DNA of 52,619 nucleotides from positions 1 to 52,619 of the forward strand of contig SVMT01000012.1 of the NCBI GenBank assembly GCA_015067305.1, written 5' to 3'. The notes under the pieces were generated by a model that worked only from the letters and a program-made list of their open reading frames with translations, made no database searches and was not told the origin of the DNA. The stretch's first letter is position 1. The number at the start of each line of letters is the position of its first letter. The DNA comes from Oscillospiraceae bacterium (GTDB taxonomy: Bacteria > Bacillota > Clostridia > Oscillospirales > UBA644). Below, piece by piece: positions 42,917 to 51,216 of the stretch. A program made the position numbers and the translations under genes.

Positions 42917-44674
42917 ATGGGAATTTTAACTTATGACAAAAAGAATTTTCTTATGGACGGAGAACCGTACCAAATTATTTCAGGAGCGATCCACTATTTC
43001 AGAGTTCACCCCCAATATTGGGAAGACAGATTGAAGAAGCTAAAAGCCTGCGGCTTCAATACAGTTGAAACATACGTCTGCTGGAATCTTCACGAGCGAA
43101 AAGAGGGCGTTTTTGACTTCGAAGGAATTCTTGATATAGCAAAATTTATAGAGATCGCCGAATCACTTGACCTTAATGTAATCGTCAGACCAGGCCCCTA
43201 TATCTGCGCTGAATGGGACTTTGGAGGACTGCCATCATGGCTTTTGAAATATCCCAATATTGCCATAAGATGCAACGACCCCAAGTATCTTGAAAAAGTC
43301 GAACCCTACTACAAAGAACTTTTCAAGCATCTCAGACCCCATCTTTCAACCAATGGCGGCAGAATAATTATGATGCAGGTGGAGAACGAATACGGCAGTT
43401 ACGGAGACGATAAGGAATATCTACGAAAAGTACGTGATATTTACACTCAAAACGGAATTGATTGCCAGCTGTTCACATCAGACGGAACACATCTTTGGAT
43501 GCTCAGCGGCGGTACTTTGCCGGAACTTCTCTCAGTTGCAAACTTCGGAAGCAACCCCAAAGGTAATGCAGCAGCCCTGAAAGCGTTCAGACCTGACGAA
43601 CCCTTCATGTGCGGCGAATTCTGGTGCGGCTGGTTCGAACATTGGTACGAAAAACACATAAAACCCCGTCCCACTGAGGTTGCAGGAATGGTGCAGGAAT
43701 TCTTTGATATCGGAGGCTCTTTCAACTTCTACATGTTCCACGGCGGTACAAATTTCGGATTCCTGAACGGCGCAAATCATACAGGTCAGGAATATCAGCC
43801 AACCATTACAAGTTACGACTATTGCGCCCCGTTGAGTGAAGCAGGTGATATGACAGAAACATATTTCGCAATAAAGGAAGTTATTGAAAAAAATACAGGC
43901 AAAAAAGCTCCTGAGCTCAATGTTTCAAATTCACCCAAAGCAGCTTACGGCAGACTTGAACTTACAGAAAAAGCAACTCTTATGGAGAACCTCGCCAACA
44001 TCTCCACACCCGTTCATGCTGCTTATCCCCAGACAATGGAACAGCTTGGACAGGATTTCGGATACGTGGTTTACGCTACGGAGATTCACGGTCCCATTGA
44101 AAAGCTCCCTCTCCTCTTCACAAAACTCCACGACAGAGCACACATCTTCATAAACGGTGAACTTGTAGGTCAGAGAGAACGCTCCCGCCGCAATGACGAA
44201 GTATTTTTGGAGCTTAAAGACGGAGAGACCGCAAAAGTAGAGATCCTCGTTGAAAACATGGGCAGAGTTAATTACGGATTGAAACTTTTTGACCAAAAGG
44301 GAATTGTCGGAGGTATTCACCTTGGACAAAGATTCCATTTCGGTTGGGATCATTATTCATTGCCGATGGAAGATCTCAGCGGCTTGAAGTGGAACGAAGC
44401 GTCCCCCTGCAATGTTCCCACATTCTATAAAGGCATATTAACGGTTGACGGCGAACCAAAAGATACATTCCTGAAAACAGAAAACTTCACAAAAGGCTGT
44501 GTTTTTGTAAACGGATTCAACCTCGGAAGATTTTTCAATCCCGCAGGTCCCACAAAAACCCTGTATGTACCCGCACCGCTGCTTAAACAGGGCAAAAATG
44601 AGATCATTGTTTTTGAATCCGATGCATGCACCGAACCCGTTGTGGAATTCCTCGCAGAACCCGATTTAGGTTAA
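42917..44674 (+). CDS. GH35 beta-galactosidase
   Basis: This retaining exo-beta-galactosidase acts typically on beta-1,3 or beta-1,4 galactosides of host or plant glycans. The 585-residue protein starts with the family motif NFLMDGEPYQIISGAIHYFR and has RPGPYICAEWDFGGLPSWL. The acid/base is Glu158 in QVENEYGSYG and the nucleophile Glu234 in FMCGEFWCGWF; the C-terminal beta-sandwich domains end with PTKTLYVPAPLLKQGKNEI. It has no signal peptide, so it is cytoplasmic and acts on imported sugars. It lies 32 bases before the GH36-like lipoprotein gene and shares its promoter, suggesting sequential attack on one substrate. Confidence 0.96.
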   Translation: MGILTYDKKNFLMDGEPYQIISGAIHYFRVHPQYWEDRLKKLKACGFNTVETYVCWNLHERKEGVFDFEGILDIAKFIEIAESLDLNVIVRPGPYICAEWDFGGLPSWLLKYPNIAIRCNDPKYLEKVEPYYKELFKHLRPHLSTNGGRIIMMQVENEYGSYGDDKEYLRKVRDIYTQNGIDCQLFTSDGTHLWMLSGGTLPELLSVANFGSNPKGNAAALKAFRPDEPFMCGEFWCGWFEHWYEKHIKPRPTEVAGMVQEFFDIGGSFNFYMFHGGTNFGFLNGANHTGQEYQPTITSYDYCAPLSEAGDMTETYFAIKEVIEKNTGKKAPELNVSNSPKAAYGRLELTEKATLMENLANISTPVHAAYPQTMEQLGQDFGYVVYATEIHGPIEKLPLLFTKLHDRAHIFINGELVGQRERSRRNDEVFLELKDGETAKVEILVENMGRVNYGLKLFDQKGIVGGIHLGQRFHFGWDHYSLPMEDLSGLKWNEASPCNVPTFYKGILTVDGEPKDTFLKTENFTKGCVFVNGFNLGRFFNPAGPTKTLYVPAPLLKQGKNEIIVFESDACTEPVVEFLAEPDLG

Positions 44675-44706
44675 TAACAATCATAAAAACTGAAAGGTGA
44701 AGAATT

Positions 44707-47085
44707 ATGAAAAAATTTTTAGCAATACTGCTTGCGATGTCAATGCTTCTGACTATGCTTGCGGCGTGTAACAACACACCGACAGAGACTCCCGACGAGC
44801 CAGACACACCTGAAGTGGTTGACCCCGTTGAGCCAAATGTGCCCGATGAGCCGGAAGTTGTCGAACCCGTCATACCCGAATATTCCGAAACGGAAGTCGG
44901 TGCGGAAAACACCATAACGAATGCAGGAACAACAATTACGCTGAATGTTTCCGAAAACAAGCTTTACATAACAAATGCGGCTACCACAGCTTCAAATGTA
45001 AACATGCTTGTGGAAAACTCAGAATTTGCATTACCCAAATGTTATCAGACAGAATTCCCTTCAAAAGAAACTTTTGATTTGAATTGGGTATTCATTTCTG
45101 CAGCAAAATTTGAAAACAAAAAAGTCAATGACGCTATGACTTCGGGACTTATCTACAATTTTGAAGACTCCGAACAGAAAATAAAATGCCGTGTATACTG
45201 CGTTGTTCGTGATGACCTTAGCGGTCCTTTCGAATTCTACACAGAGGTTGAAAACTGCAACGATTCTGCTTTCAGAATCGCCCCCTTTGATTTCGCATCC
45301 TTCACCGTTGACGTTATTGATGAAACTACGACCGACTATATAAAAATCAACCGAGAGGGTTGGGTTGCAGGCGGTTTTACAAATAACAGCGGCGATGGCA
45401 ATCTCAATTCAGTTAAAGGCTTAAACAGAATAAAACTTAGTGATATCAAAAAATGGGCAACTGCCTATGCTACAACTGACAACGGTAACAAGGATGATTT
45501 CCCTGCAATTTACGTTGACAGAAACGGTAAAGACGGTTTGTTCATTGCCCTTGAATGGACACACGGCGCAGTAAAATTTGTAAACAATCATGATAATACT
45601 GCAACAACAACTGTCAATCTCGATGTAAGCGATGAAAAACCGAAATTCTTTACAACTGAAATCTCCGCAGGAGATACACTTCTTCTCCCATCCGTATACC
45701 TTATGCCTTACGACGGTTCTCTGGACGACGGAAGCAATATCTATAAGAATTGGTTTTTTAAATGTAAAACAATACCAACACTCAGAGACAACCCCAATGA
45801 ACCTTTGACACAGATAGACCCACAAATGTATCCACCTGTCGCAGCAGAATACGGTATAGAATCAATTAAATGGGACTACGGCTGGTGGACTACCCATCAG
45901 TTTACAGAACCCCATTCACTCGAAGGCTCTTGGGTACTTCGTAATCCGGATTTCATGTGGTGGCTGAATGAAGCAGGAGTATCTACAATGGCAGAATACG
46001 GTGAATACATGGATTCGTATGGATTAAATTGGGCAATGTATGTTTTGCTTCATGATTCAGTAGACCTTAACAACAATGTAACAGACCAATACGGAGAATT
46101 CAACTCAATAACACATCCCGAATGGTTCTCATCCGAAACATCGGGCAGTGATTCTAAATTAGCAGACCTTGGCAATGTTGAATGCGTTAATTATATAAAA
46201 ACAACCTTAACAGACCTCTTCAGTACAAACCATATAGATACTTGGAGAACTGACTTTCAGCCTATAGTCTCTGTATCAGAACACAAAAACAGACATGATG
46301 CAAACGGCACTGATGTTTCGTATTGGGCAACAAAAGGGTTCTTTGAAATCATTGATCACCTGTATGATTCTGTTGAAGGATTCAGATATGAATGTTGTTC
46401 AATGGGTGGTCGCCAAAAAGACCTCTATACCGCAACAAAAGCCGTAGTTATAAATGTAGAAGATTCATCAAGATATTTGAACATGAGAGCCGCTTTCTAT
46501 GACAGTAGCTATATTTTGCACCCGGCACAATTGCAGATTCCTTGTAACCTAAACACATTTGACCCCAACAGCGAACAGTATTATTTCCCTGAAATTGCAG
46601 CTCCGGAAGTCGCAAATGGAGATACATACGATTTCTATGATTCAATGATGAATATGGGCTTCAGAAGTACTATCTTAGGTGTTCCGCATTGGGCTCCATG
46701 GGAAGGCGTTCCGTATTGGGACTATTACAGAGAGTATATTCCAATGTACAAAGAAAAAATCAGACCCCTCGTGCGTGAAGCGGAACTTTATCACATTCTG
46801 CCCAGACCTGACGGTACAAACTGGGACGGCATAATGTACGCAGACCCCGACAGCGCAAACGAGATCAAAGGTGTTGTTTTCCTGTTCAAACCCTCTGCTG
46901 ATGTTGAGAACGTAAAGAATATCGTCTTTGACGGTCTTGACGAAAACACCGTATATCAGCTCACATTTGAAGACAGACCTGAACAGAATTGCACCGCTAC
47001 AGGCGCTGACCTCATGACAAAAGGTATCGACGTTGAGATAAAATATGTCGGTTCTGAGATCATCTGGATAACAAAAGCAGAATAA
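44707..47085 (+). CDS. surface lipoprotein with GH36-like (clan GH-D) catalytic domain
   Basis: This 792-residue lipoprotein has signal peptide MKKFLAILLAMSMLLTMLAAC with lipid Cys21, then a Pro/Glu/Asp/Val-rich linker to about residue 60. Residues about 75-360 form a beta-rich domain; residues about 375-680 look like a GH36/GH27-type barrel: SIKWDYGWWTTHQ, MAEYGEYMDSYGLNWAMYV, a nucleophile candidate Asp in HIDTWRTDFQP (about residue 517), and EGFRYECCSMGGRQKDLYTATKAVV, comparable to the NCSGGG..D region of GH36. Exact specificity is not predictable, but alpha-galactosidase-like activity on the cell surface is plausible. It forms an operon with the GH35 gene. Its leader resembles that of the DUF4838 lipoprotein. 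Confidence 0.72.
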   Translation: MKKFLAILLAMSMLLTMLAACNNTPTETPDEPDTPEVVDPVEPNVPDEPEVVEPVIPEYSETEVGAENTITNAGTTITLNVSENKLYITNAATTASNVNMLVENSEFALPKCYQTEFPSKETFDLNWVFISAAKFENKKVNDAMTSGLIYNFEDSEQKIKCRVYCVVRDDLSGPFEFYTEVENCNDSAFRIAPFDFASFTVDVIDETTTDYIKINREGWVAGGFTNNSGDGNLNSVKGLNRIKLSDIKKWATAYATTDNGNKDDFPAIYVDRNGKDGLFIALEWTHGAVKFVNNHDNTATTTVNLDVSDEKPKFFTTEISAGDTLLLPSVYLMPYDGSLDDGSNIYKNWFFKCKTIPTLRDNPNEPLTQIDPQMYPPVAAEYGIESIKWDYGWWTTHQFTEPHSLEGSWVLRNPDFMWWLNEAGVSTMAEYGEYMDSYGLNWAMYVLLHDSVDLNNNVTDQYGEFNSITHPEWFSSETSGSDSKLADLGNVECVNYIKTTLTDLFSTNHIDTWRTDFQPIVSVSEHKNRHDANGTDVSYWATKGFFEIIDHLYDSVEGFRYECCSMGGRQKDLYTATKAVVINVEDSSRYLNMRAAFYDSSYILHPAQLQIPCNLNTFDPNSEQYYFPEIAAPEVANGDTYDFYDSMMNMGFRSTILGVPHWAPWEGVPYWDYYREYIPMYKEKIRPLVREAELYHILPRPDGTNWDGIMYADPDSANEIKGVVFLFKPSADVENVKNIVFDGLDENTVYQLTFEDRPEQNCTATGADLMTKGIDVEIKYVGSEIIWITKAE

Positions 47086-47121
47086 TTCGCAAAAAATTTC
47101 TTTATTTTCGCTGTTTACCTA

Positions 47122-47150
47122 TTGTTTTTTTCGACGGTTTATGTTATAAT
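47122..47150 (+). promoter_or_regulatory. promoter of the split transketolase genes
   Basis: TTGTTT (47122-47127), 17-base spacer, TATAAT (47145-47150). The 5' leader from here to the start codon is about 115 bases and structured. Confidence 0.7.
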
Positions 47151-47160
47151 GTTTATGTAT

Positions 47161-47223
47161 GAGCATTTACCGCCGTTCCGACAAGGGTAGGCGGCGAAAA
47201 ACTTTTGCCGTACATATTTGCTC
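47161..47223 (+). ncRNA. candidate structured leader upstream of transketolase
   Basis: GAGCA (47161-47165) can pair with TGCTC (47219-47223) as a closing stem. Inside, CCGCC (47170-47174) pairs with GGCGG (47190-47194), while the overlapping CGGCGAAA (47192-47199) pairs with TTTTGCCG (47203-47210). The two inner hairpins exclude each other, as in many switches. No known riboswitch class is recognised; the conserved TPP-riboswitch elements are absent. Confidence 0.35.
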
Positions 47224-47262
47224 GGTTCGGCTTAAAAACGGATAAACATTGAAAGGATTGAT

Positions 47263-47310
47263 ATGCTGACATGGAAACAAAAGAATTTGCCAAAGAAATG
47301 CGTAAATTGA
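47263..47310 (+). other. small open frame overlapping the transketolase start
   Basis: ATG at 47263 opens a 15-codon frame (MLTWKQKNLPKKCVN) in another frame, ending at 47310. It lies 5 bases from AAAGGA (47252-47257), a better spacing than the transketolase ATG (13 bases). It might compete for ribosomes or be chance. Confidence 0.25.
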
Positions 47311-48080
47311 TTCTGGAAGCTATTTACAACTCAAAGAGCGGTCATCCCGGTGGCTCTCTTTCCTGCACAGATATTCTCGCTGTGCTCTACAATGAAGAAA
47401 TGAGAAGAGATGCAAACGACCCCAAGAACCTCAACAGAGACAGATTTGTTCTCTCCAAGGGTCACGCTTGCCCCGCTATGTATGCGGCTCTCGCACTCAA
47501 GGGTTACTTCCCCGTTGAAGACATCAAAACATTCAGAAAGATCGACAGCTACCTCGAAGGTCACCCAGATATGAAACATATCCCCGGTGTTGATATGACC
47601 ACAGGTTCTCTCGGTCAGGGTATTTCCGCCGCTTGCGGTATGGCTATCGCAGGCAAAAAACAGAACAAAGATTACAGAGTTTACACCGTACTCGGTGACG
47701 GTGAGATCGAAGAAGGTCAGTGCTGGGAAGCATTTATGTTCGCAGCTCACTACAAACTCAGCAATCTCTGCGTATTCATTGACTCCAACGGTCTCCAGAT
47801 CGACGGCGATGTTAATGAAGTTATGTCCTCCGCACCTCTTGCAGACAAAATGAAGGCTTTCGGCTTCAATACTCTTGAAATCGACGGTCACGATCTCGAC
47901 GCTATCAGAGGCGCTCTCAAGGCTGCTAAAGAATGCACAGACAAGCCCACAGCTATTATCGCAAAAACAGTTAAAGGTAAGGGCGTTTCCTTCATGGAAA
48001 ATCAGGCTGGCTGGCACGGCGTAGCTCCCAACAAAGAACAGTATGAACAAGGAATCAAGGAGGTCGAAGCAAATGGCTGA
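47271..48080 (+). CDS. transketolase, N-terminal (TPP-binding) subunit
   Basis: This is the first half of a two-subunit transketolase of the non-oxidative pentose phosphate pathway, which moves two-carbon units between sugar phosphates. The 269-residue protein has SKSGHPGGSLSCTDILAVLY, LSKGHACPAMYAAL and the TPP/Mg2+ motif LGDGEIEEGQCWEAFMFAAHY..LCVFIDSNGLQ. It overlaps the C-terminal subunit gene by 8 bases. The ATG at 47271 is the first in-frame start after a TGA at 47259; its ribosome binding site (AAAGGA) is unusually far, 13 bases. Confidence 0.95.
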   Translation: METKEFAKEMRKLILEAIYNSKSGHPGGSLSCTDILAVLYNEEMRRDANDPKNLNRDRFVLSKGHACPAMYAALALKGYFPVEDIKTFRKIDSYLEGHPDMKHIPGVDMTTGSLGQGISAACGMAIAGKKQNKDYRVYTVLGDGEIEEGQCWEAFMFAAHYKLSNLCVFIDSNGLQIDGDVNEVMSSAPLADKMKAFGFNTLEIDGHDLDAIRGALKAAKECTDKPTAIIAKTVKGKGVSFMENQAGWHGVAPNKEQYEQGIKEVEANG

Positions 48081-49050
48081 GATGAAAGCGCAAAGAGACG
48101 CATACGGTGAAGTTCTTATTGAACTCGGTAATAAATACGAAAATCTTTTCGTTCTTGATGCGGACCTTACAAAATCCACAAAAACTGCAGAATTTAAAAA
48201 AGCTTTCCCTGAAAGACATATCAACTGCGGTATTGCTGAAGGCAACATGATGACAACAGCTGCAGGTATCGCTACTTGCGGAAACATCGTTTTTGCTTCC
48301 ACATTTGCTATGTTTGCTGCAGGCAGAGCTTATGAACAGATCAGAAACAGTATTGCATATCCACACAACAACGTTAAAGTCGTTGCAACTCACGCAGGTC
48401 TTACAGTAGGTGAAGACGGTGCTACTCACCAGTGTCTTGAAGACATAGCACTCATGAGAGCTGTTCCGGGAATGATCGTTCTCGCTCCTTCCGACGCTGT
48501 ACAGACAAAAGAAGCTTGCCGCTTCGCTGCTGAATATGACGGTCCTGTTTACATCCGTGTTGGCAGACTTCCCATTCCCGTTGTTTACAAAGAAGGCGAA
48601 TATAAATTTGAACTCGGAAAGAGCGAACAGCTTGCTGACGGTAAAGATGTAACTCTTATGTTCTGCGGTCCTTTCTATCAGTTGGCTTGCGATGTAAGAG
48701 AGATCCTCGCTAAAAACGGCATCAGCGCAAGAATCGTTGATATGCCTTCAATTAAACCTATCGACACCGTTGCTGTTAAAAATGCCATCATTGATACAGG
48801 TCTTATTGTTACTATCGAAGACCACAATGTTTACGGCGGTCTCGGAAGCGCAGTAAGCGATGCTCTCGCTGAACTCGATGTTCCCAGAAAGAACGGCAAA
48901 GAGATCATCAAGATCGGTGCTCAGGATAAATTCGGTACATCAGGAACTCCCGCTGAAATTCTCAAGGCTTACGGATTCGACGCTGTTGAGATCGCAAAAC
49001 AGATCGTTGAAACAAAATGCCCCGAATTCATGAAAGAATTCAAATTCTAA
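48073..49050 (+). CDS. transketolase, C-terminal (pyrimidine-binding) subunit
   Basis: This is the second half of the split transketolase. The 325-residue protein has the PYR domain (LFVLDADLTKSTKTAEFKKAFPERHINCGIAEGNMMTTAAGIA, with the catalytic Glu that activates TPP), ATHAGLTVGEDGATHQCLEDIALMRAVPGM, and a C-terminal transketolase domain (TIEDHNVYGGLGSAVSDALAE). ATG 48073 is chosen because AAGGAGG lies 9 bases upstream and the coding regions then overlap by 8 bases, implying coupled translation. Confidence 0.95.
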   Translation: MAEMKAQRDAYGEVLIELGNKYENLFVLDADLTKSTKTAEFKKAFPERHINCGIAEGNMMTTAAGIATCGNIVFASTFAMFAAGRAYEQIRNSIAYPHNNVKVVATHAGLTVGEDGATHQCLEDIALMRAVPGMIVLAPSDAVQTKEACRFAAEYDGPVYIRVGRLPIPVVYKEGEYKFELGKSEQLADGKDVTLMFCGPFYQLACDVREILAKNGISARIVDMPSIKPIDTVAVKNAIIDTGLIVTIEDHNVYGGLGSAVSDALAELDVPRKNGKEIIKIGAQDKFGTSGTPAEILKAYGFDAVEIAKQIVETKCPEFMKEFKF

Positions 49051-49073
49051 GAAATTCATATTTTGATCAATAT

Positions 49074-49112
49074 AGGAAAAACTTTCTTTTCGCGAAAAAG
49101 AAAGTTTTTCCT
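49074..49112 (+). terminator. terminator of the transketolase genes
   Basis: A perfect 17-bp stem (49074-49090 with 49096-49112) around CGCGA, followed by TT and a T-rich stretch. Confidence 0.85.
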
Positions 49113-49196
49113 TTACCTTTTTCAAAGAAAACCGACTTGAATCATAACGAGAATGTATCTTTCACTCACAAATAAAAACAAACCATTAAAGATTCA

Positions 49197-49283
49197 ATAA
49201 AGCATTGAAAATGCTTTATGCAAAAGTTTTTTTGAAAAGGGGTGTGGGGAAAAACTATTTTTACAAAAAATGTTTTTCCCCAC
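49197..49283. repeat. composite hairpin/palindrome repeat, copy 3 (variant)
   Basis: Palindrome ATAAAGCATT-N3-AATGCTTTAT (49197-49219), then CAAAAGTTTTTTTGAAAAGG and a 12-bp hairpin GTGGGGAAAAAC/GTTTTTCCCCAC (49244-49255 and 49272-49283). It has the same order as copy 2, but its second hairpin is of the 21191-21226 type. It lies in the 501-base gap between the transketolase and sortase genes; 49284-49413 shows nothing recognisable. Confidence 0.7.
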
Positions 49284-49413
49284 AAAAAATCCCCCTATAT
49301 CAATGACACAAAAATTTCATGGAACATATTTTGTTTTTTGTCGTCTAACAATCAGACAGAGTTGAATCAGTACCGTTTCACGATATTGTTGGAAAATTCC
49401 CTTAATTAGCATC

Positions 49414-49442
49414 TTGATTTTTCACTGGTTTTGTGCTACAAT
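49414..49442 (+). promoter_or_regulatory. promoter of the sortase pair
   Basis: TTGATT (49414-49419), 17-base spacer, TACAAT (49437-49442), about 110 bases before the first sortase start. Confidence 0.75.
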
Positions 49443-49464
49443 AAAGGGTAGTTCAAACAGTATC

Positions 49465-49517
49465 AATATACGGCACGGTCAATATCGAAAAAATCCTGAT
49501 ATGGAACCGTGTATATT
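49465..49517 (+). promoter_or_regulatory. long leader hairpin before the sortase pair
   Basis: AATATA/TATATT, CACGGT/ACCGTG and ATATC/GATAT form one nested stem with a small bulge, in the 5' untranslated region about 35 bases before the ATG. It may stabilise the mRNA or bind a regulator; there is no T run to suggest termination. Confidence 0.4.
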
Positions 49518-49551
49518 CATCTGAAAATCTACATTACGGAGGCTAATTATA

Positions 49552-51195
49552 ATGCAGACGATCCAAAAAAGAATGAAGTTTACGGCACTGTTCCTTTGCC
49601 TTTTTCTTGCTTTCTCACTCATAACAGCATGCGGTGAAAACGAACAGCCCGAACAGAACCTTGTTAAGTCAATAACTCTTAACATGACAGAATATACCTT
49701 TACAAATTATGACACTACGGTAAAGCTTGAAGCTTTTGCAATCCCGTCAGATGCGACAAATGCAAACGACCTCGTTTGGGAAAGCGCAAATGTAAACGTA
49801 GCTTCAATAAACTCAGAACACGAAGTTGTTCCCATGTCCAACGGTAAAACAGTAATTACAGTTTCAACATCGGACGGTTCCGTTATAGCTATGTGCAATA
49901 TTACGGTAGATGTTGAAGAGGTAGTAGAGATCCCCGTTGTTTCCGTTGAAAGTGTAAGAATCAACACAGAATCTTACATTTTTGAAGAACTTGGTGCAAC
50001 ATACAGACTGACAGAAGATGTTCTCCCATTCTCTGCAACAGATCCTACAGTCACATGGTCATCATCCGATGAATCTGTTGTAACAGTCGATGCGGCTGGT
50101 CTCATTACAGCAATAAAAAAGGGAACGGCAACGATTACAGTAAAAACAAATGACGGAGGCTTCACCGCATCCTGCCAGATCACAGTTGAACCCAAACCCG
50201 AAACACCGGCAGTAGATCCCGACAACGGAAACCAGAGTCAGGGTAACAGCGGCAACTCCGGAAACACTGGAAACAGTGGCAACAGCGGTAACTCCGGAAA
50301 TACAGGAAACAGCGGTAACAGCGGCAACTCCGGAAACACCGGAACTTCAACAACAAAATTTGACAGAGAAAAGTACTTTAAACCTGTTATTGACGCCGCA
50401 GGATATCTTGTAAGTGACGGTCTTGAATATTTCAACAGCTACAACCCCGACTGTGTTGCATGGCTTTACATCCCCAACACTAAAGGTTCCGACGGTCTCG
50501 GTGAGATCAACTTTGCAGCAGCACAGGGTACCGACAACGATACATATCTCTCCATTGGCCTTGACAAAAAATGGAAAGATGAAGGTTCTGTAGTTCTTGA
50601 CTGGAGAAGCTCCATCAAATCTACAGGCGGTTCAATTACAGACAAAAACACAATTTTTTACGGTCACGCAAAAGGTAAAACAACATTTGACAGACTTGAA
50701 CACGCAACAAACTCTGACGAATGGTTCAGCAAAGAAAGCAACAGATACGTATATCTTAACACTCTTAAAGAAGAAACCGTATGGAAAGTATTTGCTTGTT
50801 ACTATACAGACTCTTCACAGCACTATTATCTCGAAACAAACTGGACTCTGGACGCAGAAGCATGGAATGCAAAATTGGAAGCTCTTCCGATAGAAGAACA
50901 GCTTGAGCTTGTTCTTGACGAAAAGAAAATGATGAACTTCATGAGTGACGGCGAATCATTCGCTGCCTTTGCAAACAACTGGCGTTCAAGAATCAGTACA
51001 TCAACACCTGATGATAAAGAATATGACGGTTATGTTTATTACGCAAACAAGCTCCGAAACAGAGATTACGGTGTAACAGTAGGTCCTGACGATCAGATAC
51101 TTACACTTTCCACATGTTCATCTGATGTAGGTACTATGAGATATGTTCTCCACGCTGTTCTTGTTCAGTCAAGACCCAGAACAGACAGAGACTAA
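49552..51195 (+). CDS. lipoprotein class B sortase with two Big2-like domains
   Basis: Sortases are cysteine transpeptidases that anchor proteins to the cell wall or build pili. This 547-residue protein begins with a lipoprotein signal (lipobox ITAC, Cys27). Two bacterial Ig-like (Big2) domains follow (about residues 40-125 and 130-220; for example WSSSDESVVTVDAAGLITAIKKGTATITV), then a Gly-Asn-Ser/Thr linker (231-266), then a class B-type sortase domain (about 275-540). Catalytic residues are His372 (FYGHAKG), Cys522 (LSTCSS) and Arg530 (TMRYVLHAVLV). A lipid-anchored sortase carrying Ig-like domains is unusual. GGAGG lies 9 bases before the ATG. A second sortase follows 21 bases later. Confidence 0.88.
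   Translation: MQTIQKRMKFTALFLCLFLAFSLITACGENEQPEQNLVKSITLNMTEYTFTNYDTTVKLEAFAIPSDATNANDLVWESANVNVASINSEHEVVPMSNGKTVITVSTSDGSVIAMCNITVDVEEVVEIPVVSVESVRINTESYIFEELGATYRLTEDVLPFSATDPTVTWSSSDESVVTVDAAGLITAIKKGTATITVKTNDGGFTASCQITVEPKPETPAVDPDNGNQSQGNSGNSGNTGNSGNSGNSGNTGNSGNSGNSGNTGTSTTKFDREKYFKPVIDAAGYLVSDGLEYFNSYNPDCVAWLYIPNTKGSDGLGEINFAAAQGTDNDTYLSIGLDKKWKDEGSVVLDWRSSIKSTGGSITDKNTIFYGHAKGKTTFDRLEHATNSDEWFSKESNRYVYLNTLKEETVWKVFACYYTDSSQHYYLETNWTLDAEAWNAKLEALPIEEQLELVLDEKKMMNFMSDGESFAAFANNWRSRISTSTPDDKEYDGYVYYANKLRNRDYGVTVGPDDQILTLSTCSSDVGTMRYVLHAVLVQSRPRTDRD
50242..50349 (+). repeat. in-frame tandem repeat coding the Gly-Asn-Ser/Thr linker
   Basis: Three copies of a 36-base unit coding GNSGNSGNTGNS (the last ends GTS), itself built from 9-base units. 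Copy number may vary between strains. The translated linker is flexible and separates the Ig-like domains from the sortase domain. Confidence 0.85.
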
Positions 51196-51216
51196 GATAA
51201 AGAATGGAGTAAAACA

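Noticed and set aside
47151-47270. TPP riboswitch before the TPP-dependent transketolase
   Set aside because: The conserved CUGAGA and ACCUGA..GAUAAUGCCAGCG-type elements are absent, and the structure does not match.
47331-48302. 323-codon minus-strand open frame over the transketolase genes
   Set aside because: It spans two certain genes on the plus strand and shows only biased antisense composition.
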